A stretch of DNA of 64,000 bases from Prunella strophiata (GCA_036583965.1 JAZBQD010000014.1:53263626-53327625), one strand, 5' to 3'; shown: positions 28,903-42,199, numbered from the stretch's first letter. Numbers and translations are program-made. Notes: generated by a model not told the origin, from the letters alone.

Positions 28903-29030
28903 TAGAATCAGACTCTGAAAAATCATTAAAGTTGGACACATCAATTATATTGGACACATCAATTATATAGTCCAACTTCTCTGCTGAAGCAGTCAGCTAA
29001 TGAAGCCTGCCCAAAATTATATAGTGAGAG
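28903..29030 (-). mobile_element. Antisense CR1 3' tail nested in the sense CR1
   Basis: The block starts AGAATCAGACTCTGAAAAATC and continues to a TAGTCCAACTTCTCTGCTGAAGC-like phrase, the antisense of a typical avian CR1 3' terminus. Sense CR1 sequence stops just before it and resumes just after it, so this is an insertion of a second, heavily 5'-truncated CR1. It holds a perfect 18-bp tandem duplication at 28932-28967. Exact ends and any target-site duplication are unclear. Confidence 0.65.
28932..28967. repeat. Perfect 18-bp tandem duplication
   Basis: TTGGACACATCAATTATA occurs twice in direct succession, at 28932-28949 and 28950-28967, without mismatch. It lies inside the antisense CR1 tail, so it arose after that insertion. 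Confidence 0.95.
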
Positions 29031-29190
29031 AATGACACATAAATTGAAATAAGGGAAATACAGGTGGATGTAAGGAGAAACATTTTTCTCAAGAGTACAG
29101 TTAAACATTGGAAGAAGTTACTCAGAGAGATTATGCAGTCTCTTTTCCTCTTTAAGGGTCTTCAAGATGCAGCTAGGTTTTGGATTTCCT
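29031..29190 (+). mobile_element. CR1 LINE 3' region, continuation of the 28.2-kb copy
   Basis: From AGTGAGAGAATGACAC onward the sequence follows the CR1 3' untranslated region in sense orientation. This includes the AAGGAGAAACATTTTTCTC block and the CATTGGAAGAAGTTACTCAG block, which correspond to well-conserved parts of avian CR1. The terminal 8-bp repeats are not clear, so the end is approximate. Confidence 0.72.
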
Positions 29191-31299
29191 GAGGTTCTTT
29201 ATAGTCTGAATAATCCCATAATAATTATCCTTTTCTGAGTATACATGGTCAGAAAAAAGAGCTATAGTTAGTGGTCAAATTTTTGATTCATTAATCCCTA
29301 CTTGGGCACATCATGAATTTGTCAGTGGATGTAAGTTTATTGGGTTCTACTTGAAAAGGTGCTAAAGCTCTTATTAAAAGACTGTTAATGCTGAGCATCT
29401 ATGCTTTAATTGTTAGAAATCTTTTTCTAATTTGTAGCCTAAATTTATTAATGGTTTTTGTATTCTGTTTTTGTGCCAATTTAGTTCTTAAACTTGAGTT
29501 ACTTTTGCTCCTCACAGGCATTTACCTGCTTGGTGCATTTATAGGCATCAGTGATGTTACTTTCAGTTTTTATTTTGTTAGGCTGGATAAAGCAGACTCT
29601 TATATACTTGTTTCAGGAGAAATGTTCTCCATTCCCTTCTTCATGCTGGCTGCTTATTTCAGTACCTGCCCCATTCAATTTTCCTGAATGTGTGGCCAGG
29701 ATTTGGTGCTGGTCTGTGCTCCCTGAAAGATTTTAGTAGTACAGCATGACACATGCTACCATCTCAGACAATCTCTTCCTCCTTGAACAGTGCCTTACAG
29801 TTTCATACAGACATTGCATAATGCTAGGTGAAACTAATCAGATTTTGGCTCCCTGTCCTGCCTCCTTGCTTAGCCTTGTGTGCTGCATTAACAAGGGAGT
29901 GCTTGAGTATGTGGAGCCTTAGGGCCTGTCCCAAACTGTGAATTTGGATGCACCAATATTTACATGTTCAGTATATGAGCTCACAAAAGAAATAAGCCAT
30001 CTTCTAAATGAGTCATCTCACAACAGAGCAGTCAATGTTTGCAGCATTTTCATCTGTATTGAAATGTTAGACTTTCTCCAAAGCTAGCAGTAGCTGGGAA
30101 AGGAAATTATTGAAGGCACTCACAAATCAACAGGCATCCAGGTTTTCTGACCTCCTCAGTGAGTTTTGACAATCTGGAATACTTTGAATAATGAAACACC
30201 TATTGTGCAAGCATGACAAACCCAGTGACCAAGCCATTATGACACAAGTCCCAGTTAGCAATGTTTTTTATTGCATTGGCAAAATGCTAACATATAGAGT
30301 CCCTTCTCCTCTTAAAAATGTGTAACAACTAGATAAATTATTTATGTTGAACTTTTGTGAATTGCTTCTGATTCAGTTCTTTAAAGTCTGAAAAGCACAT
30401 CTGGACATGCATCAGTAAATAAACGGGCTAGACTTCCCTTGAAACAGCTTGTACTTTGGAAATAACCACATAATTTGAGATCAGGATGACCCTGGTGTTT
30501 AGTTGAATAGTGTTAAAGCATTCCATCAACAGGAATTAAAAGATCCAAGCCAAGATCAATTTGCTGACCTGATGAAAACTGGGATTTGCAATGCTGATTT
30601 GCTATGACAGCAACAGCCTTATCCAGTTAATTGCATAAATAAAATTATTGGTTTTCTCCTTCAATATTACAGTTGTCCTTAAAAGTTCTCAAAATTGGGG
30701 CATTTGAAAGCTATTCTGGAGAAAATAATATCTTACCATATGCAAGTGTGTCAGCACATCTAGACATATATTAGTATGTCCAACAACGAAGGATAAAAAT
30801 GGAAACTGTAATCATTACAATCCTACAGCAGTCACATTAGATATGCTTCCTATATGTAAAGTTTACATTTTTTGCATAATTTTATATTTCATTAAGATTA
30901 AATAGGATTTAGATTTAAGAAGGAAAAAAATAACCTGAGATGACTCTAAAAATAATAGAGACTTGCAACTACTTATAGATTTATTGAAATTTTCACCATT
31001 AACTCACCTATATTAGTTTTTATAAACAAAAGGGGGAAATTAAGAAGTCACTTAAGAACGATGTTGGAGGACATTGAAAGCACACTCACATGTAGAATAA
31101 TGTGCAGATGCTGCATTTTGTTCAGATCATGTGGGTGATTTGCAATCTCTGAATCACTGGATGAAAGCCAGATAGGAGACCTCACATTAACTAACATGGA
31201 ACTGGAACCTTAAGTTTAAACAAATTAATAGCTACCTTGATTTCCTAAAAGATGAGCATCTAATGCTATTTACTGTGCCATAGGATATTCTACCAGGTT
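29191..31299. other. AT-rich non-genic DNA
   Basis: No feature supported. The open frame of 99 codons at 29388-29687 encodes a hydrophobic, unrecognisable peptide, typical of T-rich sequence. Confidence 0.55.
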
Positions 31300-31999
31300 T
31301 CTATGTACCCCCTGAGTAGAGCATGGGTTTTTCCTGAGTCCCATGTCACAGTGCCAGACCAATGAGGCTGTCTTGGACAGCCTACATCCCAAAAAGCATT
31401 GACTGCTTAAGTTCAGGTAGCTCAGTCAAGCCCAAAATGAGAATACCCTGTGTTTAGTGTGCAGGTTAACATGATGCATGAATTGCATGCATCTATAGGT
31501 TAGTGTCAGCCTGTGAGCTGGGTATCTGGTTTTAGTCTATAACTACTGTCAAAGGAAGTCTATGAGTCAATGAGGAAATCTAAAGCATAGAGAATTATTT
31601 GGCTGACCACAAGACCATTGAGTTTCTCATGTAACTGTCTACTGACTTGTGAAATATCCTAGGATATAAGAGACATCTACATGGGGTTTGGAGATTTGAC
31701 ACAGGATGTATGGGAGGTCCATGCCTTTATGGAACAAGCCAAATGCCCCATGGGATAACTATGTATTTAGGTGTTTCAGTTAAGAGCCAATTCCTGTGCT
31801 TGAGGACAATATCCAGATTGGTGATTTTAAGATTTTCTCACAGTCAGTGGGGAAAAGGACACAATTGTAGGGCCTGACTTGACTGTTTTAGGTATCTCAC
31901 AAGAAGAGATAAATTACGTTGTAAAAGTGACAAATGATATGAAAGGACTTTAGACAACTATTTTACTCATACATATGTTCATTATAGCCATGTACCTTT
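31300..31999. other. Unassigned segment flanking a possible LTR
   Basis: Composition is less AT-rich than its surroundings, and the text reads like an old interspersed repeat, but I could not name a family. It contains an 8-bp perfect hairpin, GATGCATG (31473-31480) and CATGCATC (31486-31493), around a 5-base loop. No open frame of note. Confidence 0.3.
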
Positions 32000-32600
32000 T
32001 GTTGTGTTGAGGAATACCCCCAGTGCAGGCAGCTCAGTATCCAAGCTGCACTTTGTGCCCTGGGTGGTGAGAAATGGCAGAAGCCCCTGAAATCAGCTGT
32101 GGATGGGTGTTGACTTTTGGCCTAACAAAAAGGGCAAGCAGAGCTGCATCACTGGCTGGACAGTCTGGGGGCTGGTCACCAGAGACCCTGCAGGACCCAA
32201 CTGGAAATGAGAACAGCCCAGACCAAAATCTACAATTGGACCAAGAGGCTAATGCAGGGCACATGAAGAGTGTGTGCATAGACTGTAAGGGTATAAAAGC
32301 CCTAGAGATCACTTTGCTTGGTTTCTTCCCTGGAGCCACCAGTGTGAATTGTGTTGCTGCACCACAATTCCATTACTTAAGAGAATCAAATGAGTGACTC
32401 TGAGATTGTGCTGTGGGAAACCTGGGGTGAACCTGTAGGGAACCCTGGTCTGTGTGAGGGTGGGTTGTGTAGGGACTCAGGTGAGACCATTTACTCACTG
32501 GAGAATCCCACTATAAAGGGGCTTTGGACACACACATAAAGTCTTGGATGGAGTGACTGCAAATCAGAGGGTGGTTCCTGAATTGACAGTAAAGAAAGTT
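32000..32600 (+). other. Possible degraded LTR with TATA box (unassigned)
   Basis: A GC-richer block contains a good TATA element, TATAAAAG at 32292-32299, about 290 bases in, followed by 'gctgcacc' and other GC-rich words. That arrangement would fit an LTR U3-R-U5. No convincing TG...CA ends, target-site duplication or AATAAA signal could be assigned. Frames of 107 codons (plus, 32074-32397) and 101 codons (minus, 32034-32339) overlap and look non-coding. The LTR reading is inference; a diverged promoter or another repeat is possible. Confidence 0.3.
32292..32299 (+). promoter_or_regulatory. TATA-box-like element
   Basis: TATAAAAG in a GC-richer context, part of the possible LTR. No transcript evidence is visible. 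Confidence 0.35.
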
Positions 32601-34569
32601 CCTTAAAAAACAGATGAATCTTGCAGATGTTTTAAAATCTTCAACAGCTTTGGAGCTCCTCTGTGAACTTTTAAGATATCTCTATCACTCACAGAGCTCC
32701 CTTGTCTTCCTCCAAAAGCATTCCAGTCTGTAATAAAGTGCAAAGTTCTTAGCCAAACTGGGCCTGAGGCAATTTGCCCATAAAGCTTCTACACCTGAGC
32801 AGATGCCCTAACCTAGCTGATGTGACATGAGCAATGCTGGTTGACATGCAGGACTTCTAAACCCAGCAGAAACACACATCAAAACCACAAATTGTATTTA
32901 GTTATGGTTCCAAGCACTGCAGCCTGGATGGCTCAGAGATATTTCCATAGGATTTTTTGGGTTTTTTAATTTTTTTTTTTTAAATAAAACCAGATAGAGT
33001 AGTCAATAAACTGAGGTTATTTCTGTTTGTTAGAATGAGCTGATATATTCATAATGTTATTTTGATACATTTTCTTTCAAACCAGTGAGACTAAAAGACG
33101 TTCTGAAACACATACATCATGAGCAAGGCAAATTAGTTCAACACTGATTTAGAATCACTGACTTGTGTTTGTGCAAGCTAAAGTGCAATTTGCTTTCTTG
33201 TCTATATTCAGCAATTTATGAGACTGCTTCAGGACACTAATCAATAGTGCAATAGGCACTCTTCAGGACCAGACATTCAATGTAGCCCGTGGAACTATGG
33301 TCCAGCATATATGTTATACACATATATAACTATAGATTTTTTTTTTTTTTTAATGAAGGAAGAAATTTTGAGAGGGTTGTAAAATATACAATATTATAGA
33401 CATCTGTTGATAGACAAATGAATCAATGTTTGCAGCTGCTCTACATTTCTTATTTTCTTTCCATTAAAACTTTTATTCTCTGAATAATTGGCACGGTATA
33501 GCTAAAGGCAATACAAGTTTTCACTACTCATGAAAGAATTCTAATGTACATTTTTATGCTATAATGCTGCCATACAACTCTCCCTTTTCCTAAATATTTT
33601 AGATTTAGGCTTTAGAAGAGCAGTAGTAAACTAGCTTTTCTGTCAGAGATGGGAGGGATTTTTTTTTTTTTTGTATCCACTCAGGTAGCTTTCTTTAATT
33701 TCTGTTAGACATAATGGGACCTGTTTTGTTCTAGGAACCTTTAGTGATGTCTGTGCCAGGTCTCTGAAAGAAAGTTTCTCTGGGCTCTTCACTGTGTGGC
33801 TTTACAAATGGAACATGTGCTCAGCACAGCTTTAGATGTGTGTGCAGTATCTACCTCAGCTACTGACATAGTTCCCCATGGTCACACTGAGGTTCTGAAA
33901 CCTTCCCTTAACAAAGCAAGCAGAAGTGGGTGATAAACATTTAACAGATTCTGTTTCCTGCAGAGTGGAAATCAGGGGTGCTGTGCTCAACACACATTTT
34001 AAAATGTTTCCTTAAAACCCTCATAATTTCAGTTCTAGTCATAGGTGAAGATTGATACTTTGGTCTCATTTGCATATCTTAGCTTTTTATCTCCTCCGTT
34101 TTGTTTTATCCTAAATGTTAAAAACTTATAATATTTCTCAGAGGTGTTTGGACAGAAATTAGAAGTATCAGCATTCTGGGGAGTCTAAATATTTTATTCC
34201 TTCAGTTTCTAAGAGTCAAGATATATAATAATTTATTCAAAATTAATTAATAGTATACTTTGGAAAAAATCTGTAGAGAACAAAACAAGAGAGTGTCCAA
34301 ACATTGAATTTGTATCAATATTGCAATATATTCATGCAACGTTTTGTAAAATTGTGTGCCAGACCCTTGAAAAATGTAATGAACTTTTGGATGAGGAAAA
34401 AAAAGTTCCTGAGTAGCATGCAATTTCTCATTACTCTAATATGTCATTAAGACTTAGACATACACTTAGAACAGTGACATCTGTGGTTTGAAATAATTGG
34501 AAATGTGGCATTCATAATACAATAATTTTTTTTTTAATAAGTGAATTTAATTTGGTGAGCAAATGCAGT
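32601..34569. other. AT-rich non-genic DNA with T runs
   Basis: T runs of 15 (33337-33351) and 14 (33659-33672) bases. No gene or element recognised. Confidence 0.55.
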
Positions 34570-34940
34570 GTCACACAAATGTAAGTTTTGGGGTTGGATC
34601 AAACAGCAGCTGTAAACCTTTCCAAGTAGATGCAGCTCTATTCAGAGCTTAATGGAATATGATTCACAGCCTGCCATTCGAGCCTCTCTCACAGCAGAGA
34701 TGCAAAAGAACAGCATGGCACTGGAGTCTGGGATGAAAAAGACATTAGGGTAGTTGAAGAGAGCAATTACACATGTCAATGAAATTATCCTTTGTGCTTT
34801 GGATACGAGGGTTCAAAGGTCACAGACATAATCACCTCATTCTTCCAAACCACTGCTGAATCTGTGTGAAATTATCATATTTTTCTATATGCAATAGTCT
34901 ACCAGTGCCCTGCATAAAGGCAGTGGCAGGCTGTCATTGA
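34570..34940. promoter_or_regulatory. Candidate regulatory stretch with a DR1-type site
   Basis: A non-repetitive, less AT-rich stretch. It contains GGTTCAAAGGTCA at 34810-34822, two AGGTCA-like half-sites spaced by one base. This DR1 layout is bound by HNF4, COUP-TF and RXR heterodimers. The motif is seen; use as an enhancer is inference, as such sites occur by chance. Confidence 0.28.
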
Positions 34941-37156
34941 CACTTATGTGGTTCAAAACTAATGTGTACTGAAAGCATTTCTCAGAATACCCATGAGCTA
35001 CACCTATTTCTTTAGCTCTCAAAGCTTTTTTTATGTGTATCTGTTACATTCTTTGCTGTTTGTGGCTTTTTAGCAAAACTGATAAAAATTACATAGAAAT
35101 CTATCAAATAGGGAAATGTCTTCACAATAAATATTTCTAGAAAAAATATTGGCAAGGTCTAGTAAAAAAATATCGTGGTTGTAATCTCCTAGGCCAGATC
35201 AAAAATTTATAATCTACAAAGTATCACACAATATCACATTCAAGTCAGTACAGTCAGACTTTATTTCAGGTTTGCTTAAGTCTCTAAGACTTTCTAGCAA
35301 TATTTCTAAATGCCTAAATTTAGGTGCTTAAGAATGCACAGAAATATTATCCCTATTTCTACTATACCTTTACTACTATACAACACTGTCTGTAGTCTGC
35401 CTAATTACTTTGAGAAAAATGTTTTATCATGTACTTGCTGCCTATATTTTCAACAATGTACTTAATTAGGCCACATAGAATATGGTCAAAAACCAGATTA
35501 TGCAATCTTCACAGCTTGTTTATCTCTGTTAGTATATTCCAGGTCAAATCAGATTAAGTTCTTTTGAAGGTTTCTTAATGCTTTGCTTAAGTTCATTTCA
35601 AAATCCCTCTGCATCTTCTGATTGCTGGAGAAATATAAGTGAGAAATGATGGCTGGACAGCAGTCAGATTACTCATCCTCAGAAGCCTGGATAATTTGTA
35701 GAGCATGGGGACCTTGAGAGGAAATGGACACTCTCTGGGAGTGTTACAGATGTACATATATACAATCCAATATATGAGCTGTGGTGTCATCTGGATTCCC
35801 ATGTATTTTTTTTTATTAAGAACCTGTTCCACTCCGAGCTTTTCAGTACTGACTGCCAGGAGGATGCTTTCAGTAGCTGAGGTGGAGAACCTCTTTTCTC
35901 CTGGAAATGCTTGCATCTCTTTGACAGAAACAGACTGCTTCAGCTGGTGTGAAGGAGTTCTATTGTTGCTACACAGTCACTGAAAACAGGTTATACATTG
36001 ATTATATCTACTTTAGCAAACAGTATAATTTAAAGAAAATTCTATCTGTGCAGGGAAACAGGTGGTGATAAGGTCCCAACATCCTGTCTTATGTGTTCCA
36101 GGAGTTCTTTCTTAGGGTAAACTCTACTCTGATTCCACAGACTGGATTCTCATTAGCAGCTGGGTTGCATTGGGCTGCACTCCAGGAGTGTGTAATTTGC
36201 CTTAATTTCCTCCTCAGAGGATCCAGGTAGCACTTTCAAAATCTGCTCTGTCATGCAATCAGTGTGCAGTCAGTGCAGATGACTGAGAGATTTTCTCTGA
36301 ACACAGTGACTCCAGCTGTAAAATTTGAGCTAATGTAATACCTTAATTTGTTGTGAAGAACTGGGATAGGTGACTTAGATTTTCTCCAAGGAGTTTCAGG
36401 CTATTAGCCTGGTGTGATTCAGTTACCTAGGGAGAGATATCTAATGTCATTTAATTTGCCCTAAGATATCCTCTCTGTTCTCCAAATGCCTGTCCCTTAT
36501 GGCACAGATATTCCATAAGTCCTGCAATGGTCAGCCCAACCTGGGTGTTTCCAGGACTGCAGGACTTTCAGATGCCAACAGATACCTGCCTTCAGACAAC
36601 TGACTTTAGTCCTTAAGCACTTTAGGGTGCTTTGGCTGCCTTTCCCTTCTGGTTTTACAGATGTGGGAGGCACAGTTATGGGCACAGCTCTGTGTGTCAG
36701 CCATCTCAGACCTTAGGAAGATCACCTAAGTGCTGGAGGCATAGCTCAGCATCTTCCCCTCACTGTTATAGACTATGAACAGGGATGTGGCATTCCCATT
36801 ATTCTGAAAGAATTTTCCATTAAGCAGGCTGTAGAGTCTGCTGTACTCAGGTGCATATAAAGGATTAAAAAGATTGTAGGAGTGGATGAAAATTCTTCCA
36901 CCTGCATATGGAAAAACTAAATATTTTGAACAGAAATAGCAATTTTCTATATATCTCTCAATGTGACAGGAACTCTAATGAGATCTTGATTCTTCTGTAA
37001 AGAAGTGATGAGCAGTAAATATTTTGAAATTTTGCTTTCACCTTGTATAGCATTAAAAAAAAAAGTTAATCTTTATATTTGTTTTTTCATGATGATTATA
37101 TCAGCCCTCCTCATGGAAAGGAGTTTCCCACAGGCAAATTAATACAGCCTACAAAG
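34941..37156. other. AT-rich non-genic DNA
   Basis: No supported gene. Overlapping frames of 92 and 107 codons on opposite strands near 35593-35983 are unrecognisable. A somewhat GC-richer piece at 36480-36740 carries no recognisable repeat. Confidence 0.5.
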
Positions 37157-37344
37157 CAAAAAAAACCCAACAACAACAACAACAACAACAACAAAAAAAA
37201 AAACAAAAAACAAACAAACAAAAAAAAAAAAACCCAACAAAACAAAACAAACAAAAACCAAAAAAACCCAAACCAAACCAAACCAAACCAACCAACAAAC
37301 AAAACCCAAAAAAAACCACAAAACAACCAAAAAACCCCAAACCA
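37157..37344 (+). repeat. 188-base A/C-only low-complexity tract
   Basis: Every base from 37157 to 37344 is A or C. It opens with a short A run, then about nine CAA units (37168-37194), then long A runs with scattered C, AAAC words and AAACC words. Open frames of 69-122 codons on both strands are composition artefacts: Asn/Lys/Gln on plus, Phe/Val/Cys/Leu on minus. It may have grown from a retroelement A tail, but no element body is recognisable upstream. Confidence 0.95.
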
Positions 37345-40300
37345 GCAAAAACGTGTGTCAATATCTATGTGTGCATATAAAGGAAAGACATGCAACTTCA
37401 ATATATCATTTTCCCTCAGATATCTAGATCTTGAAGATCTAAAATGATAGACAATCACTTCCATTCTTTAGGACAGAAAAATGAAAGGTAAGAACTACTT
37501 AATGCAGAATTAAGACCATAAAATGTGAACATTTTTCCTGACAGTAGTCATGTGCCTTTGTGCTTGCAGCTGCATTATGGAATTTACATTCTTTTCAGAG
37601 AGAATTCTGCTAGTGCCAGACTACAGCTATGGAGGGACAGATGGATTTGCAGAGCATCCACATAAAGTACAAAAGCAGCATTGGAGCACACCATGCATTA
37701 CAAAATCATAAATGTATGACTTTTCCTTTATTGTTAGATTAGAGCAAAAGCTTGAACTCTTAGGTCAGATTATTTCAAACCCATAAGAGTTAGCAACATA
37801 ATCCTCTAGAGTTATTTGGAAAACTATTTTTCTTGTGGCATTGGGCTTTTGTGTTGTTTTGTTTTGTGGTTTTTTAACAGAATGTAAAATATTTTTTTCA
37901 TAACACAGTGAAATAACTCCATGAGAAAAAGAATTTTAAAAAAATATGTATGTAGATTTGGCTGACATTTTGATTTTTTAGATGATTATTCCTACTCAGC
38001 AGTTTATCTTTGAGGAGACATGTGGAATCAGCATACACAGAGTATATATGATGTACAACTGGTGGATTTTATGCATAAAGCACAAGAGTCCTTGATACTT
38101 TGTGAGTTTTACTTTACCTTGAATCATCACATTCATTAGTTTGCCCTAACAAAGCACAAAGGGTTTTTCTTCCTACTTTTGAACAGTGGTGGTCACAACA
38201 CAGATAAGTTCATTAATTCAGTGAGGATTGAGACAAGATAACACAATTGCTCAGAGCTCTGCAAGCCCACATGGTTCCTATTGTTAATATCTAGTGATGG
38301 TTTTCTCTGTCAAAAGGTCAGTAAATACCAAGTGTAATTAAATATTTTTTTTTCACAGCTGTATTTCAGATACTATGAAACATATTTACTGGTGTTAAAT
38401 TTCAAGTATGAAATATTTTATGATCCTCTAGGAGCTAGGTACAGATATCTATTATATTAAAGTTTCCTCTTTTGTGTAAAATGTCACCTTAAACATATAA
38501 AAGGTGGGGAAAGAAGGATCTGTTCTACATTTGCCATAGCAAAATAAGAAGTAGTGAAGACTTAGAGATTCTTGCAAAAAAATCCAATCAAAAGTGAAAA
38601 AACCCATTTCATACAGTGACACTACACTATTTACAAACACATTTGCTGTGCTATTTGGAAATGCCTTGCCCCTGTGCTCTAGATTGTTTGGTTTTAAACT
38701 TTTAGGGAATTTACAGAGCTAAAAGAAATAGGCTGAAAACCTTCATGATCATTCCTCATGTTTCATTGTAGGGGTGTCTGATTTGATTTCATGAAGACCC
38801 ATAAATTAGGTGTATACCTAAAATAAATATGTAATTTTTATCTTGTGTCTTTGGTTTTGATTATTGCTGCTTTATTTATTTAGGCCATTTTTATGTCCTC
38901 AGAGTTTAGGAAAAACCTTAAAGAGTTTTCCTTTTACAGCCTGAAGAAGCAAAATCTTTGTTAAAATAATATGTTATTTTAAATTTAGAGAGTTCATTGT
39001 TTGTGGATTTTTACTGCCTGTTACTTGTAATGGATGGAAAATTGTTTCCAGTAGCATTATTTGAGACCAGAGAGCCTTTTGAATCCTCACATTTCTTTGG
39101 AATTCTTCTACAAAAAATATAATAAAAACACAAAAATTATGTTTACCAGATGCTTTGAAAGATGTTTGGTTTTTCTTAATGATGCAGAATAGAGCAGTCA
39201 GAGCGTCTTTATCTATTTAATTTTTTGGGGAGATTATCTGTCCAATTTTTCAACAAATGAATAGAATATGTAAAGAAAGACTTTTCTGTTCTCTAAAAAC
39301 AATATCACTTAGAAACTTTTATATTAAATAGTTACATGCTGAGCCAAAGTATTATGGACATTTTCACTTGAATTTACCACAATCTTTAGAATTGGGGTTC
39401 TAATCAGTCATTAGAATCACCAACATGAAATAAAGCAACCAAAGAGGAAATCCTCCTAAATGAAAAGCTTGGCTTTAGATTGCCATGCTTGAGTAATTTG
39501 CCATTACTCAAATCCTAGGAATTCTAAGACCTGTATAGTTCTTTTGTGAGGAATCAAATGGATCTCTGTGACACTAATGGTGCCCAGGCACAGAACCTCT
39601 GCCAGGGGATGGAGTGCATACACTAGTAACCTGTTTTGCAGTCTCTAACATACTAAGAGGAAAATGAAGAACAGATCAAGTAATTATGAATGTCTCCTTA
39701 CTCTTGCAAAACATAACACAGCTCTAAAACTGAGAAAGAAGGAAATTCAAAGACAAATGGCTAATTAAGAAACTGAACAATATCAAACCCTTAAATAGTG
39801 TGCACATTTAATTGCAGAAGAGATCCCTTTTTCTTGTCACTCACATGCAGTCTGGAAATGATCATCTAAGCATGTTAGCCAAACTCTACTGCCATTTAGT
39901 TCTCTACTGTGACAAACAGAAACCTTTGTCCAGGAGAGAGTTCATAGATGCACTTGGATTTAGAGCAAAAGAATGAATGAAAGACCTTCTACAAGGCTCC
40001 CACATACATTATGGAATAAATTACAATTTAAAATATAATCCACTTCTAAAATATTTTTAAAACCACAATTTTAAAAAAGGATAAATTTGGTTTTGTTATT
40101 TCCATTTTCTTAAATTTTGCCCATCAAAACCATAGGCAAATCTTCTACTGAGGTTTGCACAATGTATGAGGGCAGATATGTTGCACAGACGCCTCAGTGA
40201 CAGACATTCTGGAGAATTGCACTCTCATTAGAAAACCTTGTTAAACATAGTAGGCCCAAAAAGAAAGAATAGAGTATTACCAAAATCTTGGTTTATACCA

Positions 40301-41669
40301 TACAACAAATGTGAGAAGATTCAGCATTTACAAATGCTATGCTATTTACCTTAAACAGCAACACTGAAATAGCAGGTGAGATTTGTATTCTGAATAAATC
40401 CCATATTGAATGTGCTTAGTTTGCCAACTACTTTTCTTCCTTAATGCTAGTTCCCTAATAATGGACATTCTGCAGGATAGAGCAAACCTTTGCTCTTCTA
40501 TCACGCTCAGATTATTCCTCAAGGGAAAAAATCCATTGACTAGCAAGATGGATCCAGATGTTACTTTCAGATTCTCCTGTGCTGATGACATACATGTAGG
40601 TGAAAAAAAGCCACAGATGTTCTGTCAGCATTTTAGCTTGAATTTTTGGAATTTGCAGGTAAGGGAAGCTGAAGAATGGTAGAATTGCATTTTAAGAAGC
40701 TGGTTAGTTCCCATTCCTGCTATATTTTAAAGTTCTATAGATACATAAACACAAAGAAGGAAAGAAGGGCAAATTTCCCTGTAAACTTGAGAAGCTTTTT
40801 TTCAGTGTATTACAGATTTGAAGTAATTGCAAAACATCAAAGTAAATCACAATAAAATGTTTGCATTAATGTTTTTTTCTTAAATTGAAAGGGTTTTTTT
40901 CTCACTGCCTATGCATTTTAATACAGCCATTTCTGCAGTAACACATTACTCTGAGTTTTCAGTGATGTTACTCAAAGAATATTTGTTTTAGAAATGTCAT
41001 TATTTTCCTTTTTGGTAAAGGCAAGTAAAAACAACTATTCAAATTTCAAGTCTGCATTGACATCCTGGTTCATTATATATTGCATTGCAGTGGTTACTCA
41101 TCAAAGTGAGTTCCACCATATTAATTTTAATGTGTTCTAAATTGGTTGTTAAAACCTTGATGTTGCAATAATTTTGGCCTGAATGAGGAGGGTGTGATTT
41201 TACCCAATTGTTGTGAATTAGAAAACAAACTGGGTATTATTCCAAGAAAAAATTGAAATTGAAAGACTGGATAATGTCTTTCTTTATTATATGTCAGATA
41301 ATTAGCATTTAAAATAGATGCAAACTAATGATCTAGAGGAAGGAAATTTTTATGATGTACAGCTGTAACTTTGTATAGAAGTAACAACATTAGCTGTAAT
41401 GTGAATGCCTGACAACTTAGTGTAATATAACAGAATTGTTATTAGAATGAGGAATATATGAGAAATATTTGTGGCATATTCTTGATTTGAATAAATATGT
41501 ATTAGTCAGAGATATAGGGATGTGAGTTTAAAAAATAAAAACCTGCTTGAAATGCAAAGGTTCATAGTATTTAAGAATCTCAGTAACCCACCAATTCAAT
41601 AAAATTTCTAATTCTAATTTTTATTTAGGACTGCCAGTATTCAATAATGATGAGTCTTTTGGTTTTGGC
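37345..41669. other. AT-rich non-genic DNA
   Basis: No supported feature. The 90-codon plus frame at 40410-40682 and its 81-codon antisense partner show no recognisable domain. Confidence 0.55.
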
Positions 41670-41690
41670 TTTTTTTTTTTTTTTTTTTTT
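41670..41690 (+). repeat. T21 homopolymer
   Basis: Uninterrupted run of 21 T, preceded by T/G-rich sequence. It could be the antisense A tail of a retrocopy, but no body is recognised on the left-hand side. Confidence 0.9.
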
Positions 41691-42199
41691 CCAATTAAAA
41701 CCAGTCAATTAGGCAACTTTTTACACAGCTCAAATTTAAGGTCTTGAAAAAAAAAGGGCAAAATGAATTTTAAGGTGAGACTTGGTGTCAGAGACCTAAC
41801 TCAAATTCATAGTGAACAGGCAGAATAACCCGTTTTGCTTCTGTAACCATGCTGAGCCATGTGAGAGCTTCTTGTGCATTCAGTATATAACTTCATTCAG
41901 TGGAAAAAAAAAAGGGGGCACAATAGCATTTTTAAGTGTGCAAAAGCAAACAATTTGTGATAGTTGAATGATTTTGTGAACTAAATCCTATTAAAGAGTC
42001 AATTTAGAATAGCAGGACTAGAAGAAAAATCTATAAATGTTCCGGATGAATCAATAAAAATCAAAATTATTGCAACTTCAGTAGGTTTCTTCATTAGAGC
42101 AACAGGCCTGCTAAAACAATAGATTCAAAAGGCCCACACAAGGAAATATTAGTGGTGCTTACAGGGTTCCAAAACCAAGGCCTAGATGCTACTGTTCTC
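41691..42199. other. AT-rich non-genic DNA
   Basis: Nothing recognised beyond short A runs. Confidence 0.55.

Noticed and set aside
37079..37464. Asn/Lys/Gln-rich and Phe/Val/Cys-rich open frames
   Set aside because: Translation artefacts of the A/C-only tract, which cannot contain plus-strand stop codons because it has no T.
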